11,664 bases of DNA, taken from an uncultured Blautia sp. (GTDB lineage: Bacteria > Bacillota > Clostridia > Lachnospirales > Lachnospiraceae). Positions 1 through 7,045 of the stretch are shown one piece after another. Within the stretch, counting starts at the first letter, position 1. The number at the start of each line of letters is the position of its first letter. The translations under genes were made by a program, and so were the position numbers. The notes under the pieces are model-generated. The model made no database searches, was not told where the DNA came from, and saw nothing but the letters and a program-made list of their open reading frames with translations. The stretch lies in assembly GCA_934409175.1 (NCBI GenBank), contig CAKRVX010000064.1, positions 1 through 11,664 of the forward strand. Reading direction: 5' to 3'.

Positions 1-249
1 GAATCTTTGTTGTGTAATCGCTGTCGTTTGCTACGATCGGCTGAAGTTCCAGATCTACTTTATCTTTGTCTGCCCAGTTTTCATAAGCATTGTTGATCCA
101 CTGTTCCATGTATTTGGATCCTGTGTCATCACTGTCTCTGTATGCTACAACAAGTTTTCCTTGTCTGCTGCTTTTACGGAAACTGCCGGAGCTACCATAG
201 AACTTACCACAACTGCACAAAGTGCCACTGCTGCGATTTTACGTTTCAT
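1..249 (-). pseudogene. 5' part of a secreted ABC sugar-binding protein, frameshifted
   Basis: The gene runs off the left edge. The ATG at 249 follows a strong AAGGAGGA site. The first 30 codons encode a signal peptide (KRK, then a hydrophobic run ending SVKA|AD). It has no lipobox Cys, unusual for a Gram-positive ABC binding protein. In this frame translation stops at 145-147 after only 34 residues. From about 160 down to base 1 the -1 frame is open and clearly coding: GKLVVAYRDSDDTGSK, then a helix-like stretch and ...NDSDYTTKI at the edge, as in the N-terminus of family 1 extracellular solute-binding proteins. One missing G in the run at 159-160 (minus strand AAGG-AAAAC) would fuse the signal peptide to this frame. 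Either the gene is inactivated or the base is a sequence error. Sugar specificity cannot be read; the adjacent regulator and beta-mannosidase suggest a mannoside or related oligosaccharide. Confidence 0.7.
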
Positions 250-286
250 ATTCTTCCTCCTTAACACATGTCCACAATATGTTGTA

Positions 287-298
287 TCATTTATGTCA
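287..298 (-). promoter_or_regulatory. Possible operator copy, TGACATAAATGA
   Basis: The 12-mer TGACATAAATGA on the minus strand lies in the predicted leader of the binding-protein gene, about 30 nt downstream of the -10. It matches 11 of 12 bases with a plus-strand copy at 396-407 beyond the -35. This placement suits a repressor site, and the GntR/LacI-type regulator next door is the natural candidate, but the link is inference. Confidence 0.3.
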
Positions 299-330
299 TA
301 TTGTAATGTATGTCGTTTGTTGATATATAG

Positions 331-359
331 AATATAGTATTTGGTCCATAGCTTGTCAA
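331..359 (-). promoter_or_regulatory. Promoter of the solute-binding protein gene
   Basis: On the minus strand a consensus -35 TTGACA (354-359) is followed after 17 nt by TATATT (331-336). This predicts a transcript start near 324 and a leader of about 75 nt before the ATG at 249. The element lies between the regulator stop codon and the binding-protein start, so the binding protein can be transcribed separately from the regulator. Confidence 0.7.
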
Positions 360-395
360 CACAAAATACAGATTCCATGTGTATTTCAATGTTTT

Positions 396-411
396 TGACA
401 TAAATCAGTCA
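396..411 (+). promoter_or_regulatory. Possible operator copy, TGAC-N8-GTCA
   Basis: The sequence TGACATAAATCAGTCA is a partial dyad (TGAC...GTCA) and contains the 12-mer shared with 287-298. It lies about 40 nt upstream of the -35 of the solute-binding protein promoter. A dyad of this size fits a dimeric GntR-fold DNA-binding domain. There is no experimental or comparative support here. Confidence 0.3.
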
Positions 412-439
412 TGTTTTTTGTAAACAATGCACATACTAT

Positions 440-1570
440 TTACATATCATTTAGTTTTATGATCTCGTAAGGAACGCAGATATCCTCATTTATATTCTCT
501 CCATGAACGATCTTTTCCAGAATATCCACTGCCACAACTCCCATCGCCCTCTCATCCTGGCTTACATAGGCAATCACATTTTCATGTTCCATATCTCCAG
601 TCCCATCAAAAGATACAATTTCACCGGTAACCCCGGTTTTTTTCATAGCTTTTCGCAGCAAATAGCACAACTCGGCCTCTATACATAGATATCCTGTATA
701 TTCCCTGTGTTCCAGCAGAAGTTTCTTAAATCCCTCTTCATCGTAAGATGCTGCTCCGCTTGGAGAATCTCCGGGAGTTGGATTATATCCCGGAATTTCA
801 AGCACACATCCATTAATCCCGGCGTCCTCCATGATTCCCTCTACAAACCCCTCATAACGATCCTTAATAGAAGAAGTTCCCATAGATGCATGTGTCACAA
901 ATGCAAGTCTCTTATGTCCCCTGTCGATCAGCATTTCTGTCAGTTCTCTGGACGCTCTGTGATTATCCGTCGCAATACAGGGAATTGAAATCCCCTGCAT
1001 TTTTCTGTCTATCAGTACCACCGGGAAGCGATCCAGTGCCAGCTTTACGATCGTCGTATTATAGGTCTCATTCTGTGCACACATCATGATCAGCCCCTGA
1101 GCCCCAATGTCTATACAGCTTTTGATTGCCTGATTTTCCGCTTCAATGCTTCCATACGTACACTTCAGAATCATATTGATTCCTCTTCTGCTGCACTCCC
1201 GTTCCATACTGCGCAGATAATTAGCACCATAATCACTGTCAAAACTGTCAAGGATCACACCTATTGTTCTGCCCGCTGCTTCTGTATTTCCTGTCTGTAT
1301 ATTTCTTTCCAAAGAGGGTGTGCTGTCCGCAGGTATCTGCTTTACTGCTGTTTCCAGTACAAAAGATCCCCTCCCCGGCATTCTGGAAATCAGTCCTCTT
1401 TCTGCAAGAAGTTCCAGTGCCTTCTTGCTTGTGATCCTGCTGACTCCGTACTGCCCGGTCAGTTCCTTCTCAGACGGAAGCCTGCTGCCCACCGGATAGG
1501 TACCATTCATGATCCCTTCCAACAGATCATTGTATATCGTTTCATACATAAACGCCTTGCCTGAAGCCAT
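440..1570 (-). CDS. GntR/LacI chimeric sugar-responsive transcriptional repressor (AraR-like)
   Basis: 376 residues, starting at the ATG at 1570 because AAGGAGTG lies 6 nt upstream; a longer in-frame start at 1672 has no such site and would add a Lys/Arg-rich stretch. Residues 7-72 form a GntR winged helix-turn-helix (PVGSRLPSEKELTGQYGVSR, then RGLISRMPGRGSFV). Residues about 101-376 form a LacI/PBP1-type ligand-binding domain (RTIGVILDSF at 101-110, a VVLIDRK segment, GHKRLAFV, RYEGF, VSFDG and AYVSQDERAMG). B. subtilis AraR has this same architecture: sugar binding releases the repressor from DNA. It lies between a solute-binding protein gene and a beta-mannosidase, so its effector is probably a mannoside-derived sugar. 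That is inferred from neighbours only. I see no clear terminator between it and the downstream binding-protein promoter, and no convincing promoter in 1571-1766. Confidence 0.9.
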   Translation of the reverse strand: MASGKAFMYETIYNDLLEGIMNGTYPVGSRLPSEKELTGQYGVSRITSKKALELLAERGLISRMPGRGSFVLETAVKQIPADSTPSLERNIQTGNTEAAGRTIGVILDSFDSDYGANYLRSMERECSRRGINMILKCTYGSIEAENQAIKSCIDIGAQGLIMMCAQNETYNTTIVKLALDRFPVVLIDRKMQGISIPCIATDNHRASRELTEMLIDRGHKRLAFVTHASMGTSSIKDRYEGFVEGIMEDAGINGCVLEIPGYNPTPGDSPSGAASYDEEGFKKLLLEHREYTGYLCIEAELCYLLRKAMKKTGVTGEIVSFDGTGDMEHENVIAYVSQDERAMGVVAVDILEKIVHGENINEDICVPYEIIKLNDM

Positions 1571-1721
1571 ATTTTCACTCCTTTTTTTATCTGCTTTTAT
1601 TTTTGATCTTCTAAAAGAATTTTTCTTCTGCCGCTTCCATGTATGTTTAAATGTTATATTATTTATAATCATTCTATCACTATTTTCCAGATTACACCAC
1701 CTATTTTTATCAGAAAATTCT

Positions 1722-1742
1722 AAAAAAAGCAGTAGCTGACTG
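1722..1742 (-). terminator. Weak second hairpin with a T7 run after the beta-mannosidase terminator
   Basis: On the minus strand CAGT-CAGCT-ACTG is followed by C and TTTTTTT. The stem is only 4 bp, so it would be a poor terminator alone. It lies about 25 nt beyond the strong terminator at 1767-1805 and may act as a backup between the beta-mannosidase and regulator genes. Confidence 0.3.
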
Positions 1743-1766
1743 TTGAAAAGCTTTATATGAATGCAT

Positions 1767-1805
1767 AAAAAAGCCGTATGGACAACTAAAATCCATACAG
1801 CTTTT
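1767..1805 (-). terminator. Intrinsic terminator of the beta-mannosidase gene
   Basis: GCcGTATGGA (1773-1782) pairs with TCCATACaGC (1792-1801) with one mismatch and a 9-nt loop. The stem is flanked by A6 (1767-1772) and T4 (1802-1805). Read on the minus strand it ends in TTTTTT, 30 nt after the beta-mannosidase stop codon. It separates that gene from the downstream regulator. Confidence 0.85.
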
Positions 1806-1834
1806 CTTATTTTACTATACTAAATGATATATGC

Positions 1835-4300
1835 TCAAATATCATATACGCTGCGCACCATCAACCCTTCCGGCTTTCCATCAAGAATCTTCACTCTTCG
1901 TTCTCCGGCATTCATATCAAAGTAATTGTCATCCAGAACAAGATCTTCTGTTTCATTTCGAATTTCCACACTCTTGGCATAAGCATCTGCCGTAACTACA
2001 ATCTCGTCACCTTCCACTCTTACAGTAAGCTTCGGATCCAGGTAGCGGAAATATTTCGGATAAGAAAATATTACTGTTCCCTGAGAAATGATCTGATCAT
2101 TTTCCAATGCCTCATAGCTGACATACTCATTGAAACAGTCAATATCTGGAAGTTCCACCTTCTCCATCCATCTGCTGGAAAGTGCCGGCACCTCCACCCA
2201 CTGTTCTGCCTGGCGAAGTATTCTCGCATCTGCACTGCGCACTGCATATTTCACAAGTACCTTATGTGCATGCAATGTCTCATTCGCCACATTCAGCCTG
2301 ATAGATTTTTCGAATTGAAAATGCTGACGGTTCATATTCGCCCCGGCAGTCATCCAGCTCTGCTCTTCGCAGGAAAGCAGCACCGGTGCAAAAAATCTCT
2401 TCGCATAATAATGAAGCGCTTTCCATCGTCCATAATAATCGATGGAACTCCAGGAGATAACCGGCCAGCAGTCATTTAACTGCCAGTAGATCGCTCCCAT
2501 ACATCTTCCTCTGTTTCTACGGTAATGCTCCACTCCATAACGGATACCATCTGCCTGAAGAAGCTGAGATGCATAGACAAAATCACTGAAATTCTCCGGA
2601 TAACGGTAGGCAGCCTGCATATATTGGGCAATCTTCCCGTTTCCGCCATAATTTCTCTGATGTTTCTCCATCACGTAGGAAAACGGATTCAGTTCCCTTC
2701 GATCATCCGTTACGGTCTTTAGTGTAGAAACAGCAGGGAAAGATTGAAATCCGAATTCAGATGCATAGCGGAAGAAATATTTCCGGTATTCCGAAAAAGG
2801 CTTATTTCCATGCCATACTTCCCAGTAATGTACATCGCCTCTATTCGGATCATTTGGTTCATCGAAGGATCCTCCTGAAGATGGACTCGCCGGCCAGTAA
2901 AAGGTCTGCGGATCATATTCCCTGAGCACTTCCGGGATAATGCGCTCATACATCAGGAGATAATCTCTGACTTCTGTGGGCTTGGTTACCCAGTTGCCTT
3001 CTTTAACAAACATTTCCATCTCATTGTTTCCGCACCATAACGCCAGAGATGCATGATGCCGGATACGTTTGATATTATCAATAAATTCCTGTCGGATGTT
3101 CTCCTCAAATTCCGGTGTCAGTTCATATACAGAACAGGCAAACATAAAGTCCTGCCATACCATCAGCCCCATCTCGTCGCAGAGATCAAAAAACCAATCT
3201 TCCGGATAATAGCCTCCGCCCCAGACACGAACTGTATTAAAATTTGCTCTTTTACACTGTAACAACAGTTCTTTTGTGCGTTCTCTGGAAGTTCTCTGAA
3301 GCAGATTATCTTCCGGAATATAATCTGCTCCCATGGCAAATACTGTATATCCGTTAATCTCATGTGCAAAACTCTCGCCCCACTGATCTTTTTCTCTGTG
3401 TATAGTAAGAGTACGAAGACCAATCTTTCTGCACCAGGTATCCAGCACCTTCTCTCCTGATCTCAAATCTACCTGAATCTGATACAAAGGCTGCTCTCCC
3501 AGGCCATTTGGCCACCATAACTGGGGATTCTCTATAATGATCTCGTCCGGTGAATCCTGATATGCAGTCCTGCTGCCATCCGGTGCGGTAACAGTGACCT
3601 CATAATACAGATCCTGTACATCTGCATCCTCTTCTCCATCATCAGACTCGTCTGCAAATTCTTCCATATCTACATCCAGATTCAAAATCACCCTGTTTTC
3701 TGTATGATTCTGGTGAATATAAACGCTGTCCAGTCTGGCTTTCTCCACTCCCAGAAGTGTTACAGAACGGAAGATTCCACCGTCAGGCAGGCATGCTCCC
3801 CAGTCCCATCCCGACATATAATGGGCTTTTCTCAGATGCATGAAGCCTTCAATCGTATCTTCATTTCCAATATTTTTATATTTCTCATAAGCAGCTGCCA
3901 TGTATTTCAGCGGCGAACGGATGATCACACGAAGAATGTTTTCTCCATCTGTAAGAAGTTCCTTTACAGGAAATTCCCAGATTCTGTGCATATTATCCAC
4001 AGTCCCCAGACAGCACTGATTCAGATATATCTCTGCCACTGTATCAATCCCGTCAAATTTCAGAAGTACTTCCTGACATTTCTCAAATTCCTTTTCTGTA
4101 AAAGTAAAACTGGTTTTATATTCATAATCTTCTTCCATCAGTGCCTTTGCCTGATATTCATTATCACCCCAAAAAGGGTCTTCCATTTTTCCTGCTGCAA
4201 GAAGCGCAGAATAAATATCTCCCGGTACCTGTGCCGGAATCCAGTCCTGCTTCTTTAAATCGCATAACTGCCAGTTTTCATGAAGTTGTTGCATTTTCAT
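1835..4300 (-). CDS. GH2 beta-mannosidase
   Basis: 821 residues, the usual length for clan GH-A family 2 beta-mannosidases. It should release mannose from the non-reducing end of beta-mannosides such as manno-oligosaccharides or N-glycan cores. No signal peptide is visible, so it is probably cytoplasmic and acts on imported substrate. Residues 1-200 form the sugar-binding jelly roll (SGWDWGACLPDGGIFR at 163-178), followed by an immunoglobulin-like domain and a TIM barrel (TVRVWGGGYYPEDWFFDLCD from 356). The acid/base Glu is predicted at E427 in LWCGNNE and the nucleophile at E515 in SEFGFQS; both motifs are characteristic of beta-mannosidases rather than of beta-galactosidases or glucuronidases. 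An acidic stretch, EEFADESDDGEEDAD at 213-227, interrupts the second domain. The start at 4300 has a modest GGGGAT site; a second ATG lies two codons on. It begins 38 nt after the GGDEF gene on the same strand with no terminator between, so co-transcription is likely. Confidence 0.93.
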   Translation of the reverse strand: MKMQQLHENWQLCDLKKQDWIPAQVPGDIYSALLAAGKMEDPFWGDNEYQAKALMEEDYEYKTSFTFTEKEFEKCQEVLLKFDGIDTVAEIYLNQCCLGTVDNMHRIWEFPVKELLTDGENILRVIIRSPLKYMAAAYEKYKNIGNEDTIEGFMHLRKAHYMSGWDWGACLPDGGIFRSVTLLGVEKARLDSVYIHQNHTENRVILNLDVDMEEFADESDDGEEDADVQDLYYEVTVTAPDGSRTAYQDSPDEIIIENPQLWWPNGLGEQPLYQIQVDLRSGEKVLDTWCRKIGLRTLTIHREKDQWGESFAHEINGYTVFAMGADYIPEDNLLQRTSRERTKELLLQCKRANFNTVRVWGGGYYPEDWFFDLCDEMGLMVWQDFMFACSVYELTPEFEENIRQEFIDNIKRIRHHASLALWCGNNEMEMFVKEGNWVTKPTEVRDYLLMYERIIPEVLREYDPQTFYWPASPSSGGSFDEPNDPNRGDVHYWEVWHGNKPFSEYRKYFFRYASEFGFQSFPAVSTLKTVTDDRRELNPFSYVMEKHQRNYGGNGKIAQYMQAAYRYPENFSDFVYASQLLQADGIRYGVEHYRRNRGRCMGAIYWQLNDCWPVISWSSIDYYGRWKALHYYAKRFFAPVLLSCEEQSWMTAGANMNRQHFQFEKSIRLNVANETLHAHKVLVKYAVRSADARILRQAEQWVEVPALSSRWMEKVELPDIDCFNEYVSYEALENDQIISQGTVIFSYPKYFRYLDPKLTVRVEGDEIVVTADAYAKSVEIRNETEDLVLDDNYFDMNAGERRVKILDGKPEGLMVRSVYDI

Positions 4301-4338
4301 CTGATTTTATCCCCATTTCTCATATTTTGTCTATACCG

Positions 4339-6021
4339 TTACGCTCTGTGATAATCCCCGTTCATCTTATGGTATGCCTCTTTTTCCGCATACATACAGT
4401 GATCTGCAATCTTCAATGTTTCCTCCAGATCTTCTATGGATTCTTTCCATACAGAGCCTGCCGAAATACTGATGCCCTTCTCCTGCATCTTTTTTCGCAG
4501 TTCTTTTATTTTATCATAAAACTCCTGTTTGTCTATCTTTTCTTTTACAATAACAAATTCATCACCGCCAATACGATAAGCACACTCTGGAAAAAATTCC
4601 GTAATAACAGCAGCAGTTTGTCTGATCAGTTCATCACCGGCTTCATGTCCCTGTTTATCATTCACCATTTTCAATCCGTTAATATCTATATAAGCAACTC
4701 CCGTTTGTCTTATCTGTTCCCCCTTATGCTCGTCAAGTACTTCCATATACTTATTTCTGTTATAAATTTGTGTCAGCATATCACGGTAACTCAAATACTC
4801 CAGATATTCCTGCTCTTTTTTCCTCTCCAGACTGCTGGTAATAAAAAACTGAATCGATGCAAGCAAAGTAGCATCATTATAATGCATTCTGGGATTATCT
4901 ACACCAAGAAATCCTATGATCTTCCCCTCCTTCAGGAGCGGCACTGCCAAAAGGCGGTTAACATCTTGTTCTTTCAGCATCTCATATGTAGGTGATCCTT
5001 TCTCCTGCTCCAGATCCGAAATATAATATCCCTCTGATTCCCGGAATTTCTGCATCCAGACTGCAATTATATCTACCGGAACACATTGTAAATTGCCCTT
5101 CTGCACTGTTACCTTCTCATCTTTCACATACTCATACGTATTAACCAGGACATCTCTGTCAAAATCAATCTCAAAAATATAAGTACGGTCTGAATTAAAA
5201 TAATCATTAATAATCTCCAGAAGATTACCCACTGCCAGATCCACATTTGCCCCTGAAGAAAGTTCTTTTACACATCTGTTAAGGACGGAAGCAATCTCAA
5301 GTTTCTCCGCAATTTCTTCCCTGCTCTTCGTCAGTCGTGCCAGTTCCTTATTCTGTTCCCCCATAGTCACAATAAACATCAGCAGCATTGAACAGAAAAT
5401 AGAAACATTGATCAGCGAAAGTCCATAATATATAATCTGGATCATCGCTGCAGCTATCGGCAGTACAATATAAGATTCCATGGCCAGCAAAATAGATTTC
5501 CTGATCTTTTTTCTGTATTGTATCAACACGGATAAATCAATCAGCATTCCAGAAAGTGGAAGAATCATTGACAGTATATATGCCGAATTTCTGTGATAAC
5601 AGTTCTTAACATCAAAGTAATAATAAATATCCGTAAACTGAGATATCATTACCAGCAATATTCCGGCCAGAGCAATAAAACCTGCCAACTCAAGTCTTTT
5701 ATTCTTCTGTCCTTCTTCATTCACATAACATCCAATATACTGCTGAAAGAAAAGAAAAATCAGATCTGTCAGGGCAAATACCAGAAAATTACTGATTCTT
5801 ACTATATAATACCCTGTTTCCCCGGAATTTCCACTGAACATCCATGCAAGCATATCACTTCCAAGAAGCAGCGCCGTCGACAACTGCATCCGCAGCATCC
5901 ATTTTCTTTTTTCTTTATTATAATTTTTACCCATAAACAGGCAAAGAGCTGCGATGAGGCAAAAAATACACCCCCACAACAGTATCGCCGCATTCAAAAA
6001 ACGATGATAATCTGATACCAT
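4339..6021 (-). CDS. Membrane diguanylate cyclase, 7TM-GAF-GGDEF
   Basis: 560 residues from the ATG at 6021, preceded by CAGGAG; a longer in-frame start at 6072 lacks this site. About seven hydrophobic helices span residues 9-220 (roughly 9-30, 46-62, 75-95, 111-130, 147-167, 178-200, 203-220). A short charged coiled stretch (222-245) leads to a GAF-like domain (about 250-400, with RLLAVPLLKEGKIIGFLGVD). The GGDEF domain covers about 410-550. Active-site features are intact: D446 and N454 in DINGLKMVND, D463 in GHEAGD, and canonical GGDEF at 485-489. It should make cyclic di-GMP from two GTP. The allosteric RxxD inhibition site is missing; FFPE occupies that place (476-479). The 7TM part probably senses an extracellular or membrane signal, ligand unknown. 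It is followed closely by the beta-mannosidase gene. Confidence 0.9.
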   Translation of the reverse strand: MVSDYHRFLNAAILLWGCIFCLIAALCLFMGKNYNKEKRKWMLRMQLSTALLLGSDMLAWMFSGNSGETGYYIVRISNFLVFALTDLIFLFFQQYIGCYVNEEGQKNKRLELAGFIALAGILLVMISQFTDIYYYFDVKNCYHRNSAYILSMILPLSGMLIDLSVLIQYRKKIRKSILLAMESYIVLPIAAAMIQIIYYGLSLINVSIFCSMLLMFIVTMGEQNKELARLTKSREEIAEKLEIASVLNRCVKELSSGANVDLAVGNLLEIINDYFNSDRTYIFEIDFDRDVLVNTYEYVKDEKVTVQKGNLQCVPVDIIAVWMQKFRESEGYYISDLEQEKGSPTYEMLKEQDVNRLLAVPLLKEGKIIGFLGVDNPRMHYNDATLLASIQFFITSSLERKKEQEYLEYLSYRDMLTQIYNRNKYMEVLDEHKGEQIRQTGVAYIDINGLKMVNDKQGHEAGDELIRQTAAVITEFFPECAYRIGGDEFVIVKEKIDKQEFYDKIKELRKKMQEKGISISAGSVWKESIEDLEETLKIADHCMYAEKEAYHKMNGDYHRA

Positions 6022-6111
6022 ATTTATCTCCTGTTTTCCCGTTATAAAATTTCTATATCGTAAAAATGTCACAAAAAAATATCCTCAATAAACGATACCT
6101 TTACTATATCA

Positions 6112-6140
6112 ATAATATCACAATATAAGGAACTAACCAA
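6112..6140 (-). promoter_or_regulatory. Promoter of the diguanylate cyclase (and probably beta-mannosidase) gene
   Basis: On the minus strand TTGGTT (6135-6140) is followed after 17 nt by TATTAT (6112-6117), preceded by TG one base upstream, making an extended -10. The predicted start near 6105 leaves a leader of about 85 nt with no riboswitch structure that I recognise. Confidence 0.55.
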
Positions 6141-6183
6141 TACTTAATAGTTTTTCCTCATATTTTTCATAATTTATTCTCAC

Positions 6184-6218
6184 AAAAAGGGACTGCCAGG
6201 TTCATTCCTGCAGTCCCT
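6184..6218 (-). terminator. Hairpin terminator between two divergent promoters, facing the minus strand
   Basis: AGGGACTG (6188-6195) pairs with CAGTCCCT (6211-6218), and CAGG (6197-6200) with CCTG (6207-6210). There is one bulged C and a 6-nt loop. The run of As at 6184-6188 gives TTTTT on the minus strand; the plus-strand side is only TCTTGCTTTC. It therefore terminates leftward transcription. It lies upstream of both neighbouring genes, so the only leftward transcript it could end here is one arriving from fabV through the gene at 6280-7044. Confidence 0.7.
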
Positions 6219-6219
6219 C

Positions 6220-6249
6220 TTGCTTTCTTAATGCTTCATCTGATAAAAT
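6220..6249 (+). promoter_or_regulatory. Promoter of the DUF6062-like gene
   Basis: TTGCTT (6220-6225) is followed after 18 nt by TAAAAT (6244-6249), preceded by TGA, so the -10 is extended. The predicted start near 6256 gives a leader of about 24 nt. The promoter begins just past the hairpin at 6184-6218. Confidence 0.5.
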
Positions 6250-6279
6250 AATCAAAAACTATGAATGGAGTATCCAAAT

Positions 6280-7044
6280 ATGAAAGAAAAATTATATACA
6301 ATCCCCCTTAATGATGCCGTCAATGCCAACGATGAATGTCCTTTCTGCCACATAGAACGTGAACTGGAACAAAATTCCCTGGATTTCGTACTGGGCAGCA
6401 GTTCCTCCTATATGGAAAGTGATATCCGCGATCAGACAGATAAAGCAGGTTTCTGCAAGGTACATATGAAAAAAATGTTTGACTACGGCAATACGCTTGG
6501 CAATGCCCTGATTCTTCAGACACACTATCACAAACTGCGAGAGGAAATGAAAAAACAGTTTGATTCTTTTACACCAGGAAAATCTTCTATTCTTGGCCGT
6601 TTCCGTCACAATATTCCCAATGGAGATAACAACTCCATCGCTTCATGGGCAGATTCCAAAGACTGCAGCTGTTTTATCTGTCAGCAGATCTCTGATACTT
6701 TTTCCCGCTATGTAGAAACTTTTTTCTGGCTGTACCGGCAGGACCATGAATTCCGCAGTAAAATATTATCCGGAAAAGGCTTCTGCCTTCACCATTTCGG
6801 CATTCTCTGCGACAGTGCAGATGAATATCTGAACGACAAAGAAAAAGCGGAATTTTATCCTGCCATGTTCAAACTGATGGACGAGAATTTCCAACGTATG
6901 GAAGAAGAGCTGGTGTGGCTGTCCGACAAGTTCGACTACCGGAACAAAGACGCAGACTGGAAAAACTCCAAAGACGCTTTACAGCGCGGAATGCAGAAAC
7001 TTCGCAGCGGTTACCCTGCTGATCCTGTTTATAAAGCCAAATAA
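6280..7044 (+). CDS. DUF6062-family protein with two CxxC/FCxxH clusters
   Basis: 254 residues; function unknown. I recognise the pattern of the clostridial DUF6062 family (KLYTIPLNDA near the N-terminus, then a Cys pair). The ATG at 6280 is preferred because GGAG lies 9 nt upstream; an in-frame ATG at 6265 contains that GGAG and would add five residues. Two matched Cys/His clusters are visible: C20/C23 with C59/H62 (CPFC...GFCKVH), and C131/C134 with C169/H172 (CFIC...GFCLHH). The gap between the halves is nearly equal (35 and 34 residues), so this is probably an internal duplication of a helical unit with a zinc or iron site in each half. No signal peptide or membrane segment is seen, so it should be cytosolic. 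A charged C-terminal helix follows (about 185-245). It has its own promoter, diverges from the diguanylate cyclase gene and converges on fabV with 1 nt between stop codons. Confidence 0.85.
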   Translation: MKEKLYTIPLNDAVNANDECPFCHIERELEQNSLDFVLGSSSSYMESDIRDQTDKAGFCKVHMKKMFDYGNTLGNALILQTHYHKLREEMKKQFDSFTPGKSSILGRFRHNIPNGDNNSIASWADSKDCSCFICQQISDTFSRYVETFFWLYRQDHEFRSKILSGKGFCLHHFGILCDSADEYLNDKEKAEFYPAMFKLMDENFQRMEEELVWLSDKFDYRNKDADWKNSKDALQRGMQKLRSGYPADPVYKAK

Positions 7045-7045
7045 T

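Noticed and set aside
150..170. Programmed -1 frameshift joining the two frames of the solute-binding protein
   Set aside because: No X-XXY-YYZ heptamer or strong downstream stem is evident (the site is GAC-AAG-GAA-AAC), and binding proteins are not known to use this. A deletion or sequence error is simpler.
145..378. 77-codon reading that extends the signal-peptide frame upstream
   Set aside because: It would read through the TTGACA/TATATT promoter. The ribosome binding site at 251-262 sets the start at 249.
417..432. cre (CcpA) site near TGTAAACAATGCAC
   Set aside because: It lacks the central CG and the symmetric TGNNA...TNNCA half-sites of the consensus. I found no convincing cre elsewhere in the intergenic regions.
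1571..1766. Promoter of the GntR/LacI-type regulator
   Set aside because: AT-rich candidates exist (an extended TGGTGTAAT and several TATAA-like hexamers), but none has a fair -35 at 16-18 nt, so no promoter is called.
3704..4995. Two long plus-strand frames (184 and 284 codons) opposite the beta-mannosidase and diguanylate cyclase
   Set aside because: Both overlap strongly supported minus-strand genes, have Phe/His/Ser-rich antisense composition and lack a start context.
6022..6111. c-di-GMP riboswitch in the leader of the GGDEF gene
   Set aside because: The leader is AT-rich with no paired helices or conserved core of GEMM-I or c-di-GMP-II type.
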